Shown: positions 22,598 to 30,361 of the stretch, piece by piece
Numbering within the stretch: the stretch's first letter is position 1
How the letters are laid out: the number at the start of each line of letters is the position of its first letter
NCBI GenBank assembly: GCA_031181145.1
Contig: JAPSLB010000044.1
Span: 1 to 39,285 of the forward strand
Source: Microvirga sp.
GTDB taxonomy: Bacteria > Pseudomonadota > Alphaproteobacteria > Rhizobiales > Beijerinckiaceae
Reading direction: 5' to 3'
DNA length: 39,285 bases
Program-made: the position numbers and the translations under genes
The notes under the pieces: model-generated
What the model saw: the letters and a program-made list of their open reading frames with translations, nothing else
Databases searched by the model: none
What the model was told of the DNA's origin: nothing

Positions 22598-23611
22598 ATG
22601 AAGAAAGTGCGTGAGTTCATCTGGCCCGCCATCGGGCTTGTTGCGGTCGTTATTTCCACTTGGCTTCTTTATCGTGAGCTGCGCGGCATGTCCCTCGACG
22701 ATGTCTGGGACAGCCTGACGGCGGTGCCCGCTCACCGCTACGCCCTGGCCGCCCTGTCGACCCTCGTCGCGTATGCCGCCTTGGCCTGGTATGATCGGAT
22801 CGCGCTTCTCCACCTCGGCGTGCGCCACATATCGTGGCTTTTCGTCTCCGTCACGTCCTTCACCACCTATGCCCTGTCTCACAATATCGGCGCCTCGGTG
22901 TTCTCCGGCGCGGTCGTGCGCTACCGGGCTTACACTTCGAAGGGGCTGAGCGCGCCGCAGATCGCCGTTCTGGTGGCACTGTGCTCCTTCACGTTCGGTC
23001 TCGGCACGATCCTGCTCGGCGGCGTTGCGCTCACCATCGATCCGACGCTCCTGCATCGTCTAGAGGACCTGCTGCCTTCTGCGCTCACGAATCCAACGGC
23101 GGCCCGAGGGGTCGGACTGCTGCTCCTCGGCTTCGTCGCACTCTACGTGGCGGGCTCCATTCTGCATCTGCCCCCATTGGTGATACGCAAGGCCAAACTG
23201 GAATACCCACGTCCTGCCATCATGTTGCGCCAGCTGGTTGCAGCTCCGCTCGAGCTGCTGGGCGCCGCCGGCATCATCTATTTCGTGCTCCCGGCGCATC
23301 TCGAGCCGAGCTTCATGGTCGTGCTCGCGGTGTTCCTCGCCTCCTTCTCGGCGGCTTTGGTGAGCCATGCGCCCGGAGGGCTCGGCGTGTTCGAGCTCGT
23401 GTTCCTTACGGCGATGCCGGATATCCCCAAGGCGGATGTGCTCGCAGCACTTATTATCTTCCGCCTGTTTTATCTGTTGATCCCGTTCGCCATGTCGCTG
23501 GTGGTCGTGCTCCTCTTCGAGCGGGCCCGACTGGCGCAGGCCTGGCGCGCACGCGGAGCGGTCGACAGCAGTTCCGTGCCGCCGCCGCCGCTCTCCGGAT
23601 CCGATCGATAA
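22598..23611 (+). CDS. YbhN/UPF0104-type membrane protein (lysyl-PG synthase transmembrane family)
   Basis: Polytopic inner-membrane protein of 337 residues with about eight hydrophobic helices (starting near 7-26, then 49-69, 80-100, 119-150 and further to 300). It matches the flippase-like transmembrane part of lysylphosphatidylglycerol synthase (UPF0104, YbhN), including SHNIGASVFSGAVVRYRAY (about 101-119) and SHAPGGLGVFELVF (about 257-270). There is no soluble synthetase domain, so it does not make lysyl-PG; a role in lipid or polymer transfer is plausible for the family. ATG 22598 begins MKKVREF; AGGAG is rather far upstream (13 nt). ATG 22550 is an alternative. Confidence 0.88.
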   Translation: MKKVREFIWPAIGLVAVVISTWLLYRELRGMSLDDVWDSLTAVPAHRYALAALSTLVAYAALAWYDRIALLHLGVRHISWLFVSVTSFTTYALSHNIGASVFSGAVVRYRAYTSKGLSAPQIAVLVALCSFTFGLGTILLGGVALTIDPTLLHRLEDLLPSALTNPTAARGVGLLLLGFVALYVAGSILHLPPLVIRKAKLEYPRPAIMLRQLVAAPLELLGAAGIIYFVLPAHLEPSFMVVLAVFLASFSAALVSHAPGGLGVFELVFLTAMPDIPKADVLAALIIFRLFYLLIPFAMSLVVVLLFERARLAQAWRARGAVDSSSVPPPPLSGSDR

Positions 23612-23707
23612 GGCTGTCCGGGAAGGGACAGGCGTTCATGGGATCACACCGTCGACAAGGCCACTTGCGGGGCAGATGAGGCGGCGCCCGCTCCTGCGGC
23701 TTGGGAT

Positions 23708-23992
23708 TCAAGCGGCGAGCGGAGGCTTTTGGCCCGGTTCCGGCACGGGAATGCCGGCCTCCATGTACTCGTTCAGCTTGTTGCGCAGCGTGCGGATCGA
23801 GATGCCCAGGATCCGGGCCGCATGGGTTCTGTTGCCCAGGCAATAGGCCAGGGTGTCCAGGATCAGGCGGCGCTCCACATCGGCAATGGTGTGTCCCACC
23901 AGGATGCGCCGGAGCGCTTCGGCGGTCTGGTCGGCGACGGGCGAGGGAGAGACGGCTGCATTGGAAGGGGTGAGAGGCTGCTTTTCCGTCAT
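23708..23992 (-). CDS. Fis-type helix-turn-helix protein, FlbD C-terminal-like
   Basis: The 94-residue product consists of a short disordered N-terminus and a Fis-family helix-turn-helix (about 38-85: TIADVERRLILDTLAYCLGN, then ILGISIRTLRNKLNEY). The end matches the DNA-binding domain of FlbD, the sigma-54-dependent flagellar activator of Caulobacter, including the SIRTLRNKL recognition helix; the receiver and AAA+ parts are absent. Such stand-alone proteins occur near sciP in Rhizobiales, so it may be a normal reduced form rather than a broken gene. ATG 23992 has AGGAC just upstream. A near-consensus CtrA box lies 64-82 nt upstream, and a GANTC site at 24011-24015. Confidence 0.85.
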   Translation of the reverse strand: MTEKQPLTPSNAAVSPSPVADQTAEALRRILVGHTIADVERRLILDTLAYCLGNRTHAARILGISIRTLRNKLNEYMEAGIPVPEPGQKPPLAA

Positions 23993-24055
23993 GTCCTGGG
24001 CGCTGCGCACGATTCGTACCTATCCAAGTGAAGGGTAAGGATTTATGCCCATCGT

Positions 24056-24074
24056 ATGGTTAGGAAGATCTTAA
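24056..24074 (-). promoter_or_regulatory. CtrA box before the FlbD-like gene
   Basis: Minus strand reads TTAA-GATCTTC-CTAACCAT, one mismatch from the TTAA-N7-TTAACCAT consensus for CtrA. It is 64 nt before the ATG, a usual promoter position. Confidence 0.65.
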
Positions 24075-24173
24075 CAGCGCAGCCTCCCGCTGGGTGACCG
24101 GGCCTCCGCAACGAAAAGGGCGCCGCTCGATGAAAGCAGCGCCTCGTCCTCTGTCGCTTTCGAGCTTACAGGC

Positions 24174-24449
24174 TTACTGCCGATATTGTTGAATGCGGGT
24201 CGTCCGAAGGCCGGCGAGACCGTGTTGATCGATGGACATCTGCCAGCTCAGGAATTCCTCGGTGGTCAGCGTGTAGCGCTGGCAGGCTTCTTCGAGGCTC
24301 AGCAGGCCGCCACGGACGGCTGCGACGACTTCGGCCTTGCGGCGGATGACCCAGCGGCGGGTGCTGGAGGGCGGCAGGTCGGCAATCGTCAGGGGACTGC
24401 CATCGGGCCCAATGACATATTTGACCCTTGGGCGGTGGGGTTCGGTCAT
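24174..24449 (-). CDS. sciP: CtrA inhibitory protein SciP (DUF1153)
   Basis: Small helix-turn-helix protein that binds CtrA and stops it recruiting RNA polymerase in G1. The 91 residues match DUF1153/SciP throughout: VKYVIGPDGSPLTIADLPP (9-27), RRWVIRRKAEVVAAVRGGLL (31-50), then the helix-turn-helix SLEEACQRYTLTTEEFLSWQ (51-70) and the conserved end HGLAGLRTTRIQQYR. Start and length are standard. It lies in the same region as ctrA, chpT, fliJ and the FlbD-like gene. Its 230-bp upstream region contains a CtrA-type box, as in Caulobacter, where CtrA activates sciP. Confidence 0.95.
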   Translation of the reverse strand: MTEPHRPRVKYVIGPDGSPLTIADLPPSSTRRWVIRRKAEVVAAVRGGLLSLEEACQRYTLTTEEFLSWQMSIDQHGLAGLRTTRIQQYRQ

Positions 24450-24506
24450 GATACGCTCACACTAAAATTCAACGACCTTGGTAGGCTCGAACCTAAAGGG
24501 TGGGGC

Positions 24507-24521
24507 TTAATGTTTTCCTAA
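24507..24521 (-). promoter_or_regulatory. CtrA-type box upstream of sciP
   Basis: TTAA-TGTTTTC-CTAA on the plus strand (TTAG-N7-TTAA on the minus), one mismatch from TTAA-N7-TTAA, 58 nt before the sciP ATG. A second TTAA half-site is at 24567-24570. Confidence 0.5.
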
Positions 24522-24678
24522 GCCCGTCCAAGCGGTTACGAGTGAGCCTAAGCTTAGCCATAAACGTTAACACAGACTTATTGCGGCACGTTTCTCTTTA
24601 AGAATTCACCAGCTGTCGTTATAGAAGGACTTTGGCCCCTCCCGTGCGCCGCCTTGAACGGCGCCTCTGGATGGAACG

Positions 24679-25833
24679 ATGCTCAACTCACTCGATCTTC
24701 CCAAGGCTCCCGCCGAGACCCGCGTCGTGGTTGCGATGTCGGGCGGCGTGGATTCGTCCGTCGTGGCGGCCCTGCTCAAACAGCAGGGTTATGACGTCAT
24801 CGGCATCACGCTCCAGCTCTACGATCATGGCGAGGCCGCGCACCGCAAAGGCGCCTGCTGCGCCGGGCAGGATATCTACGACGCCCGCCGGGTGGCGGAG
24901 GCCATCGGCATCCCCCACTATGTTCTTGATTACGAGGAACGTTTCCGCGCGGCCGTGATCGACCGGTTCACCCAGAGCTATCTGGCGGGCGAGACGCCGA
25001 TCCCCTGCGTCGAGTGCAACCGCTCCATCAAGTTCCGGGATCTCCTGGAAACCGCCAGGGAACTCGGGGCCGACGTGCTGGCCACAGGCCATTACGTGGC
25101 GAGCCGCCGCCTGCCAGATGAACGCCGCGCCCTGCACCGGGCCGCCGATCCGGACCGGGATCAGAGCTATTTCCTTTATGCCACGACGGCGGAGCAGCTC
25201 GACCTTCTGCGATTTCCCCTAGGGGAGTTGCCCAAGGAGGCGACCCGTGAGCTTGCCCGCGAGTTCGGACTCACCGTGGCCGAGAAGGCTGACAGCCAGG
25301 ATATCTGTTTCGTCACGCAGGGGCGCTACAGTGACGTCATCGAGCGCCTGAAGCCTGGTGCCGTACAGGGAGGCGAGATCGTCCACGTGGACGGCCGCGT
25401 GCTGGGCAGGCACGAGGGCATCATTCACTACACCGTCGGGCAACGGAAAGGCCTCGGCCTCTCCGTGGGCGAACCCCTCTACGTAGTGCGTCTCGATGCC
25501 GGGGAGGCCCGTGTGGTGGTGGGGCCTCGTGAAGCCCTTGCCACGCGTCTCATCCGGATCACGGACGTGAACTGGCTCGGCGACGTGCCGCTGGACTCCC
25601 TGGGCGAACAGGGGATGGAGGTGGCCGTACGGGTCCGCTCCACCCGCGAGCCGCGCCCGGCTATCTTACGTTCCACAGGAACCGGCGCTACTGTCGAGCT
25701 GTTATCGGCGGAAGATGGGGTGTCTCCCGGGCAGGCCTGTGTCATCTATGAGAGCGATGCTCCGCGGGCACGGGTGCTTGGCGGAGGGACCATCGCCCGC
25801 ATCGCCGCCGAAACCGCCTCCGCCGCGGCCTGA
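24679..25833 (+). CDS. mnmA: tRNA-specific 2-thiouridylase MnmA
   Basis: Forms 2-thiouridine at the wobble position of tRNA-Lys, -Glu and -Gln, using ATP and sulfur relayed from a cysteine desulfurase. The 384 residues contain the PP-loop [12 protein letters not shown] (19-30), the catalytic cysteines C113 (in [10 protein letters not shown]) and C210 (in SQDICFV), and the tRNA-binding GHYV and DQSYFLY segments, in normal order and spacing. A short N-terminal extension precedes the PP-loop. It is separated from pmtA by 23 nt on the same strand, so the two are probably cotranscribed. No ribosome binding site is strong at this ATG. Confidence 0.97.
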   Translation: MLNSLDLPKAPAETRVVVAMSGGVDSSVVAALLKQQGYDVIGITLQLYDHGEAAHRKGACCAGQDIYDARRVAEAIGIPHYVLDYEERFRAAVIDRFTQSYLAGETPIPCVECNRSIKFRDLLETARELGADVLATGHYVASRRLPDERRALHRAADPDRDQSYFLYATTAEQLDLLRFPLGELPKEATRELAREFGLTVAEKADSQDICFVTQGRYSDVIERLKPGAVQGGEIVHVDGRVLGRHEGIIHYTVGQRKGLGLSVGEPLYVVRLDAGEARVVVGPREALATRLIRITDVNWLGDVPLDSLGEQGMEVAVRVRSTREPRPAILRSTGTGATVELLSAEDGVSPGQACVIYESDAPRARVLGGGTIARIAAETASAAA

Positions 25834-25856
25834 GGCGTCTCTCTGAAGGAACCTGC

Positions 25857-26498
25857 ATGACGAATGGAGCGACCACGGCCCTGATGCGCAAAGCCTATGC
25901 GCGTTGGGCGCCGATCTACGACCTTGTTTACGACAAACTGACGGAGCCGGCCGCTCGTGCCGCCGTGAACGCTGCAGTGGCCTGCGGTCCCAAAGTTCTG
26001 GAGGCCGGGGTCGGCACCGGGCTGTCTCTTGGCTACTATCCCAGGCATGCCGAGGTTTACGGGGTTGATCTCTCCGAGGACATGCTGCGTCGGGCGCAGG
26101 ATAAGGTGGAAAAGCGCGGCCTGTCCCATGTGAAGAGCCTGCAGGTCATGGATGTGACCCGCCTCGGGTTTTCCAACGAGACGTTCGATGCGGTCACTGC
26201 CCAATTCATCATCACCCTCGTGCCGGAGCCCGAGGTGGCGCTGGCCGAATTTGCCCGGGTCCTGAAGCCAGGCGGAGAGATTGTCCTCGCCAACCATTGG
26301 GGGCAGCCGTCAGGGCCCATTGCCGCTCTCGAGGAAATGGCGGCCCCGCTGGCCAAGGCCATCGGCTGGAGCTCTTCCTTTAAGGCGGCCCGGGTCGAGA
26401 ACTGGGCCCGTGGGACCGGGTTCATGGACGTCGTCGAGCTGAGGCCGCTCTTCCCGGCCGGGTTCTTCAAACTCATGAGAATCAAGAAGCGGGCTTGA
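25857..26498 (+). CDS. pmtA: Phosphatidylethanolamine N-methyltransferase, PmtA type
   Basis: SAM-dependent enzyme that methylates phosphatidylethanolamine up to phosphatidylcholine at the cytoplasmic membrane. The 213 residues match the Rhodobacter-type PmtA, with AYARWAPIYDLVYDKLTEP (13-31), SAM motif I VLEAGVGTGLSL (47-58), GVDLSEDMLRRAQ (about 70-82), VLKPGGEIVLANH (about 137-149) and a basic C-terminus (LMRIKKRA). The closest alternative, a generic class I methyltransferase, is less likely given the RWAPIYD start and NHWGQPSGP. AAGGAAC precedes the ATG. Alphaproteobacteria commonly contain phosphatidylcholine, so the role fits. Confidence 0.88.
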   Translation: MTNGATTALMRKAYARWAPIYDLVYDKLTEPAARAAVNAAVACGPKVLEAGVGTGLSLGYYPRHAEVYGVDLSEDMLRRAQDKVEKRGLSHVKSLQVMDVTRLGFSNETFDAVTAQFIITLVPEPEVALAEFARVLKPGGEIVLANHWGQPSGPIAALEEMAAPLAKAIGWSSSFKAARVENWARGTGFMDVVELRPLFPAGFFKLMRIKKRA

Positions 26499-26600
26499 AA
26501 GACTGCTTTTCACGTCGAGGATTCCATCGGGTGACTTTTGGGCCGGAAGCCCTATTTTCTTGGTCTCAAGTTCCTGCCCTCATTCAAGAAAGTCATTCTC

Positions 26601-26819
26601 ATGCGCCTTTTCATGTTCTCCTCGCAGGCCAAGGAAGACCTGCATGCTTTCGCGGGCGATGAATCCGGGAGCAAGCTGCCGGCCAAATACGGCCCTTGGG
26701 GGCTGACCGGCACCCTTAGCTCTCGTGAGGCTCCTCCGCACAAGTTCTCCCGCCGTGCCATCGAGCAGGCAATCTCCACGGAGGGCTTTCAGCTCTGGCG
26801 CATGAAGTCGAAAGGCTGA
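26601..26819 (+). CDS. Small conserved-looking protein of unknown function
   Basis: The 72-residue product starts MRLFMFSSQAKEDLHAFAGD and has the pattern of a compact alphaproteobacterial family: a central LPAKYGPW, then PPHKFSRRAIEQAI and a C-terminus GFQLWRMKSKG. It is soluble and basic. I do not know a function for it. ATG 26601 is preferred because the text upstream is not protein-like; an AAGAAAG stretch lies in the expected place. It is downstream of pmtA with a gap of about 100 nt. Confidence 0.7.
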   Translation: MRLFMFSSQAKEDLHAFAGDESGSKLPAKYGPWGLTGTLSSREAPPHKFSRRAIEQAISTEGFQLWRMKSKG

Positions 26820-27023
26820 GATCCCTTGGAGGATTCGGACTGATCACCTGCCGGTCCGATCCTGCCAGTATTTTCCTGTATGCACAGGCGAAGGACGCAC
26901 TCCTTCGAAAGCAGAAAAGAAACTGCTGCAAAAAATGCTGGTTGGGCCCGCCTCTTTCTTGACACTCGGGCATAATCTTCCCTATATCGCCCATGCCTGA
27001 CGCGGGGCACCCCCGCGCGCCGG

Positions 27024-27100
27024 GGCGGAGTAGCTCAGTTGGTCAGAGCAGAGGAATCATAATCCTTGTGTCGGGGGTTCAAATCCCTCCTCCGCTACCA
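27024..27100 (+). tRNA. tRNA-Met (anticodon CAT), CCA encoded
   Basis: Full cloverleaf: acceptor GGCGGAG with CTCCGCT, D-stem GCTC/GAGC, anticodon stem GAGGA/TCCTT around loop ATCATAA (CAT), T-stem GGGGG/CCCTC with loop TTCAAAT, and encoded CCA at 27098-27100. Position 1 is paired and the anticodon stem lacks three G-C pairs, so it is not the initiator; overall it resembles the elongator methionine tRNA of alphaproteobacteria. tRNA-Ile2 (modified CAT) is the remaining alternative. No integrase or repeated 3' end is next to it. Confidence 0.95.
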
Positions 27101-27155
27101 AACTTCCCATCATCTTTGTCTTTTGAGGGACCGGCTTCTTCAGCCGGCGGACCTT

Positions 27156-27536
27156 CTATGCGGGCTCCGTATCGATGCCTGCTTCAGCGAGGTCCTTGAA
27201 CCCGCCGATGTTGAAAACAGCGGTGTAGCCCATATCCTGCAGGGTTTTTCCGGCAAGGGCGGAACGACCGCCCGAGGCGCAATGCAGGAGGATGGTCCTG
27301 TTCTTCTGGAAAGCGGGGTCGTGGTACTGGCTGTCCGGGTCCGCCCGGAACTCCAACATGCCACGGGAGACATTCATGGCGCCTTTGAGCCGGCCGGTCT
27401 GCTGAACCTCCGTCGGATCGCGGACATCGACGACAAGCACATCGCCGGATTGCATTTTCTCCCTGGCCTCAGTGGGCGACAACCGTGGGATGGCCGAGTT
27501 GGCCTCCGCCAGCAAGTCCTTGACGCTTTTCGGCAT
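27156..27536 (-). CDS. Rhodanese-domain sulfurtransferase
   Basis: Single-domain rhodanese of 126 residues. The active-site loop HCASGGRSAL (85-94) contains the persulfide-carrying C86, and the domain opens with the conserved VLVVDVRDPTEVQQTG (33-48). There is no signal peptide or membrane segment, so it is cytoplasmic. The six-residue loop after the cysteine is the sulfurtransferase type rather than the longer phosphatase type. GGGAGAA lies just before ATG 27536. The physiological sulfur acceptor is unknown; MnmA is about 2 kb away but on the other strand, which is not strong evidence of partnership. Confidence 0.93.
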   Translation of the reverse strand: MPKSVKDLLAEANSAIPRLSPTEAREKMQSGDVLVVDVRDPTEVQQTGRLKGAMNVSRGMLEFRADPDSQYHDPAFQKNRTILLHCASGGRSALAGKTLQDMGYTAVFNIGGFKDLAEAGIDTEPA

Positions 27537-27837
27537 CGCTTTCTCCCGCCTGCAGGTTTTCGAGAGCCAGAAGGCTCCGCCCGGTGAGACAGTCTGTCAA
27601 GAAGAGCAAGAGAGGTAAGAAGCCCGAGAGTGCCGGCGGTTCCATCCGGAAGGTCCTGCCGCCAACGGCCTGTCGTGAGATGCATCGCCTCTGGATGGAG
27701 CGAATTCCGGGAGTCGATCGGCCGTCGCTCCATCCGCGAGACGTCGGTTCCGTGCTCCAGCAGACAAAGAATACCTCTCCCGCCTTCGAGGGAGGTTCTG
27801 ATCGTCTCCAGGCGGGCTCAATGCTCAAGGCAGTGTC
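27537..27837. other. 301-bp interval, no gene seen
   Basis: Frames here have no supporting ribosome binding site, codon bias or family resemblance. An imperfect stem-loop (around 27774-27795, with arms near ACCTCTCCC and GGGAGGT) may end transcription of the secreted-protein gene that stops at 27838 on the minus strand. Confidence 0.5.
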
Positions 27838-28416
27838 TCAGTCATGGCCTCCCATGAACTCCGACATCGTTTCCGGCCTGGGTCGCGTCAGGATCTGGAT
27901 GCGCCGGCCGTCGGGGAACTCGATCGTGCGCAGGGTCATGACCTCGAGACCGGAATCGATCCCCTCGCGGACCCTTTCCGCACGTGCCGCTCGAGGGCCT
28001 CTATCGGCCCCTCCGCGGCGCTGAGTCGCTTGCACAGACCGTTCGCTTCTTGCCATTGCCGAGCGAGGCCTCTGCTTGCGGTCCGTGCGCGCGTTCACGG
28101 TCTTGCGTGGCTGGGCCTTCAAGGCCGGTTTCTCCTCTTGGGCCACGGAGGAGACCTCTTCAGCTTGTTGCCGGGTCGATCCCTTGCCTGGCTCGGTTTC
28201 AACCGCTGCGTTCATATCCGCAGGCCGCGCGAGCGGCTGAGGCGCGGCGGGCTTCGGCGCGGCCGTAGGGGGAGCGGGGGCTGGAACGGGTGCGGCTCCA
28301 GCCTCGGAAGGCGGATCGACCCATGGCCGCGGCGATTGCGCGTGGCCGGTCGATGCAGCAGCAAGCAGGCCAAAGGCCAAGCTCGCATTCCCGAGCCAAT
28401 ATAACCGTGTTCCCAT
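27838..28416 (-). CDS. Secreted basic, proline/alanine-rich protein
   Basis: The 192-residue product starts with a signal peptide (MGTRLYWLGNASLAFGLLAA, cleavage near HAQ). It is followed by a proline/alanine-rich linker (VPAPAPPTAAPKPAAPQPLA), a charged region (arginine- and lysine-rich, about 105-150) and a C-terminal 40 residues that look folded (VMTLRTIEFPDGRRIQILTR). No family is recognised. The start is supported by GGAGAGGAGG just before ATG 28416. The open frame extends upstream, antisense to the TerC gene, but has no support there. Convergence or partnership with other genes gives no clue to its job. Confidence 0.75.
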   Translation of the reverse strand: MGTRLYWLGNASLAFGLLAAASTGHAQSPRPWVDPPSEAGAAPVPAPAPPTAAPKPAAPQPLARPADMNAAVETEPGKGSTRQQAEEVSSVAQEEKPALKAQPRKTVNARTDRKQRPRSAMARSERSVQATQRRGGADRGPRAARAERVREGIDSGLEVMTLRTIEFPDGRRIQILTRPRPETMSEFMGGHD

Positions 28417-28575
28417 GGCGGCCTCCTCTCCGACAGAGGGAAGCTTGCCCGACCTGTCTTGGTTCCAAGAGGCTGTCAGGATCCGAGAAAAAATGAAGGC
28501 CACGTGTACGGCTAAGCCTTGTCTAAGCCAGGGCACGACAAAACATAAGAGAAGAGATTCACACGAGAGCTCCCT

Positions 28576-29322
28576 ATGGACCAGATTATCGCCCTGACAG
28601 CAGACCCGGCCGCGTGGGCCGCTCTGGCAACCCTCGTCGTCATGGAGGTGGTGCTCGGAATCGACAACCTGATCTTCATTTCGATTCTCACCAACAAATT
28701 GCCTCCTCACCAGCAGACGAAGGCCCGGCGCGTCGGCATTGCGCTGGCCTTGGTCTTCCGCCTGGCGCTCCTTGGGACGATAGCCATCATCGTCCGATTG
28801 ACCGACCCTCTGTTCACAGCCTTCGGGCATGGCTTCTCCTGGAGGGATATCATCCTCATCGCCGGCGGCCTCTTCCTCGTGTGGAAGGCCACGAAGGAAA
28901 TCCACCACAATGTCGATCCCGATCCTGGGCCGGACATGTTCGACACCAGGCAGGCCGGCATGAGTTTCGCTTCGGCGATTGTACAAATCCTGATACTGGA
29001 CTTGGTGTTCTCCATCGACAGCATCATCACGGCGGTCGGCATGACCGAGCATGTTCCGATCATGGTCGTCGCCGTGGTTGCTGCCGTGACCGTCATGCTT
29101 CTCGCCGCCGATCCTCTGTCGCGGTTCATACAGGCCAATCCCACCGTGGTCATGCTGGCGCTGGGATTCCTGCTGATGATCGGCATGACCCTGATCGCGG
29201 AGGGCTTCGGGGTTCACGTGCCCAAGGGCTACATCTACGCTGCTATGGCGTTCTCGGCTCTCGTGGAGGCGCTCAACATGCTCTCCCGGCGTGGAAAGAG
29301 AGCGCCTAAGGCCGCGCCGTAG
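28576..29322 (+). CDS. TerC-family integral membrane protein
   Basis: Inner-membrane protein of the TerC family, whose studied members (Alx, MntP-linked TerC of Bacillus) export manganese or help metallate exported enzymes; the link to tellurite resistance is historical. The 248 residues have about seven transmembrane helices with the two family acidic motifs: [13 protein letters not shown] [20 protein letters not shown] (21-40) in helix 1-2 and [15 protein letters not shown] (about 142-156). The charged residues in the membrane are conserved. No manganese (yybP-ykoY) riboswitch was seen in the 160 bp upstream. A stem-loop at 29412-29434 follows. Confidence 0.93.
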   Translation: MDQIIALTADPAAWAALATLVVMEVVLGIDNLIFISILTNKLPPHQQTKARRVGIALALVFRLALLGTIAIIVRLTDPLFTAFGHGFSWRDIILIAGGLFLVWKATKEIHHNVDPDPGPDMFDTRQAGMSFASAIVQILILDLVFSIDSIITAVGMTEHVPIMVVAVVAAVTVMLLAADPLSRFIQANPTVVMLALGFLLMIGMTLIAEGFGVHVPKGYIYAAMAFSALVEALNMLSRRGKRAPKAAP

Positions 29323-29400
29323 ACACGGTGCTGAGAGCAGCAATGCCGCTGCATGTGGAGGGGATGCTCACGGGCAGGCGATGAAGGCCCGCGATGCGCC

Positions 29401-30108
29401 TCATGGAGAAGCGGCTCCAGAGAACCTGGAGCCGCATCCAAGGATCGCCGGACGGGTGACGATGAAATCAGCGTAACTGACTGTTTTGTTGGCGCCGATA
29501 TCGGCGAAGGCTACTTGCCCGCCCGCGTTGTTTCCTTGGGGACGTACCGGAGGTCGCCTGTCGTGTTTTTGTAGCCAATGTGGTCGTTCGCGTCCCTTGC
29601 GGACGAGTCGATGGTGACGACGGCGGAACCGAGGAAGCCGGTACTCTTGCTGGGCCGGAAGAGAGCGTTCTCAAACTTGCCCGTATCGCATCTTCCATAG
29701 AATTGCCGATCCTGTCCTTCTTCTGAGGAAGTGCTCAGAGCATTGTGAAGACCAACACATCGTTGCTGTCTGCACTTAGTTAGTACCCGCGCTGCCCTTG
29801 AGGACATGGTCGACGCTACTGTCGATCATCACAATCTGGCCGTATGCCTCGTCAATGACGAGACTGCCTGTTGCGTCGGCAGAATACACATCGTTGCCAC
29901 CTTCAGCGTTGATCGCGTTACTCGCGGCGTCGCGTGTGAGTTGGTAGTCCGGTGCGTTGCCGGATCCATTCATGGCTTTCATGACTGTGAACGTCAGATG
30001 GTCTGTATTGGCTGTGACGTATATGCCATCGACAGATCGGATCTGGTCGCTCGCTCCTTCATCTGGGAGCGACAACAGCACTTCCCCAACGATTGACGGT
30101 GTGCGCAT
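29401..30108 (-). pseudogene. Remnant of an RTX-like/calcium-binding repeat protein
   Basis: Minus-strand fragments read as the end of a hemolysin-type calcium-binding protein. Upstream part (about 30108-29776): NGSGNAPDYQLTRDAASNA and GGNDVYSADATGSLVIDEAY, of GGND-Y-V-D type. Downstream part (about 29700-29401): FENALFRPSKSTGFLGSAVV, YKNTTGDLRYVPKET, then after a frameshift near 29515 VAFADIGANKTVSYADFIV. The second half matches the usual C-terminal pattern of such proteins (tG-L-Y-D ... A-i-n...l-a-DF). The frames do not join and have no start, so it is a decayed gene. A stem-loop (29412-29434, arms CGGCTCCA/TGGAGCCG) overlaps the end. Confidence 0.6.
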
Positions 30109-30361
30109 CGTTGCCGCATCCCGCGACGAATGGCGCCGACATGGGTGCAGGTGCCACCAGCAGCTAATCCACCATAAGTCCTTCGAAGTTCTTTGGAGTT
30201 AAGCTCGGATCCTCGTGGGAGTAATTCCTATTATAATCCCTCGGGAGTATCTCTTCGCCGAAATAGTGACGAGGAAAAAGCAGATCCGCGAGGTATCTAT
30301 TGGCTGTGCCAGTGTCGCTGAGTCACCGCACCTTGACCTCTAGTCCGACGGGAACGGCCTA

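Noticed and set aside
27024..27100. Attachment site for an integrative element at tRNA-Met
   Set aside because: No integrase gene and no repeat of the tRNA 3' end found nearby.
28417..28575. Manganese (yybP-ykoY) riboswitch before the TerC gene
   Set aside because: The short upstream region shows no matching conserved loops.
27838..29343. 501-codon minus-strand open frame covering the TerC gene
   Set aside because: Only its C-terminal 192 codons (from ATG 28416) have a signal peptide and ribosome binding site; the rest is antisense to terC.
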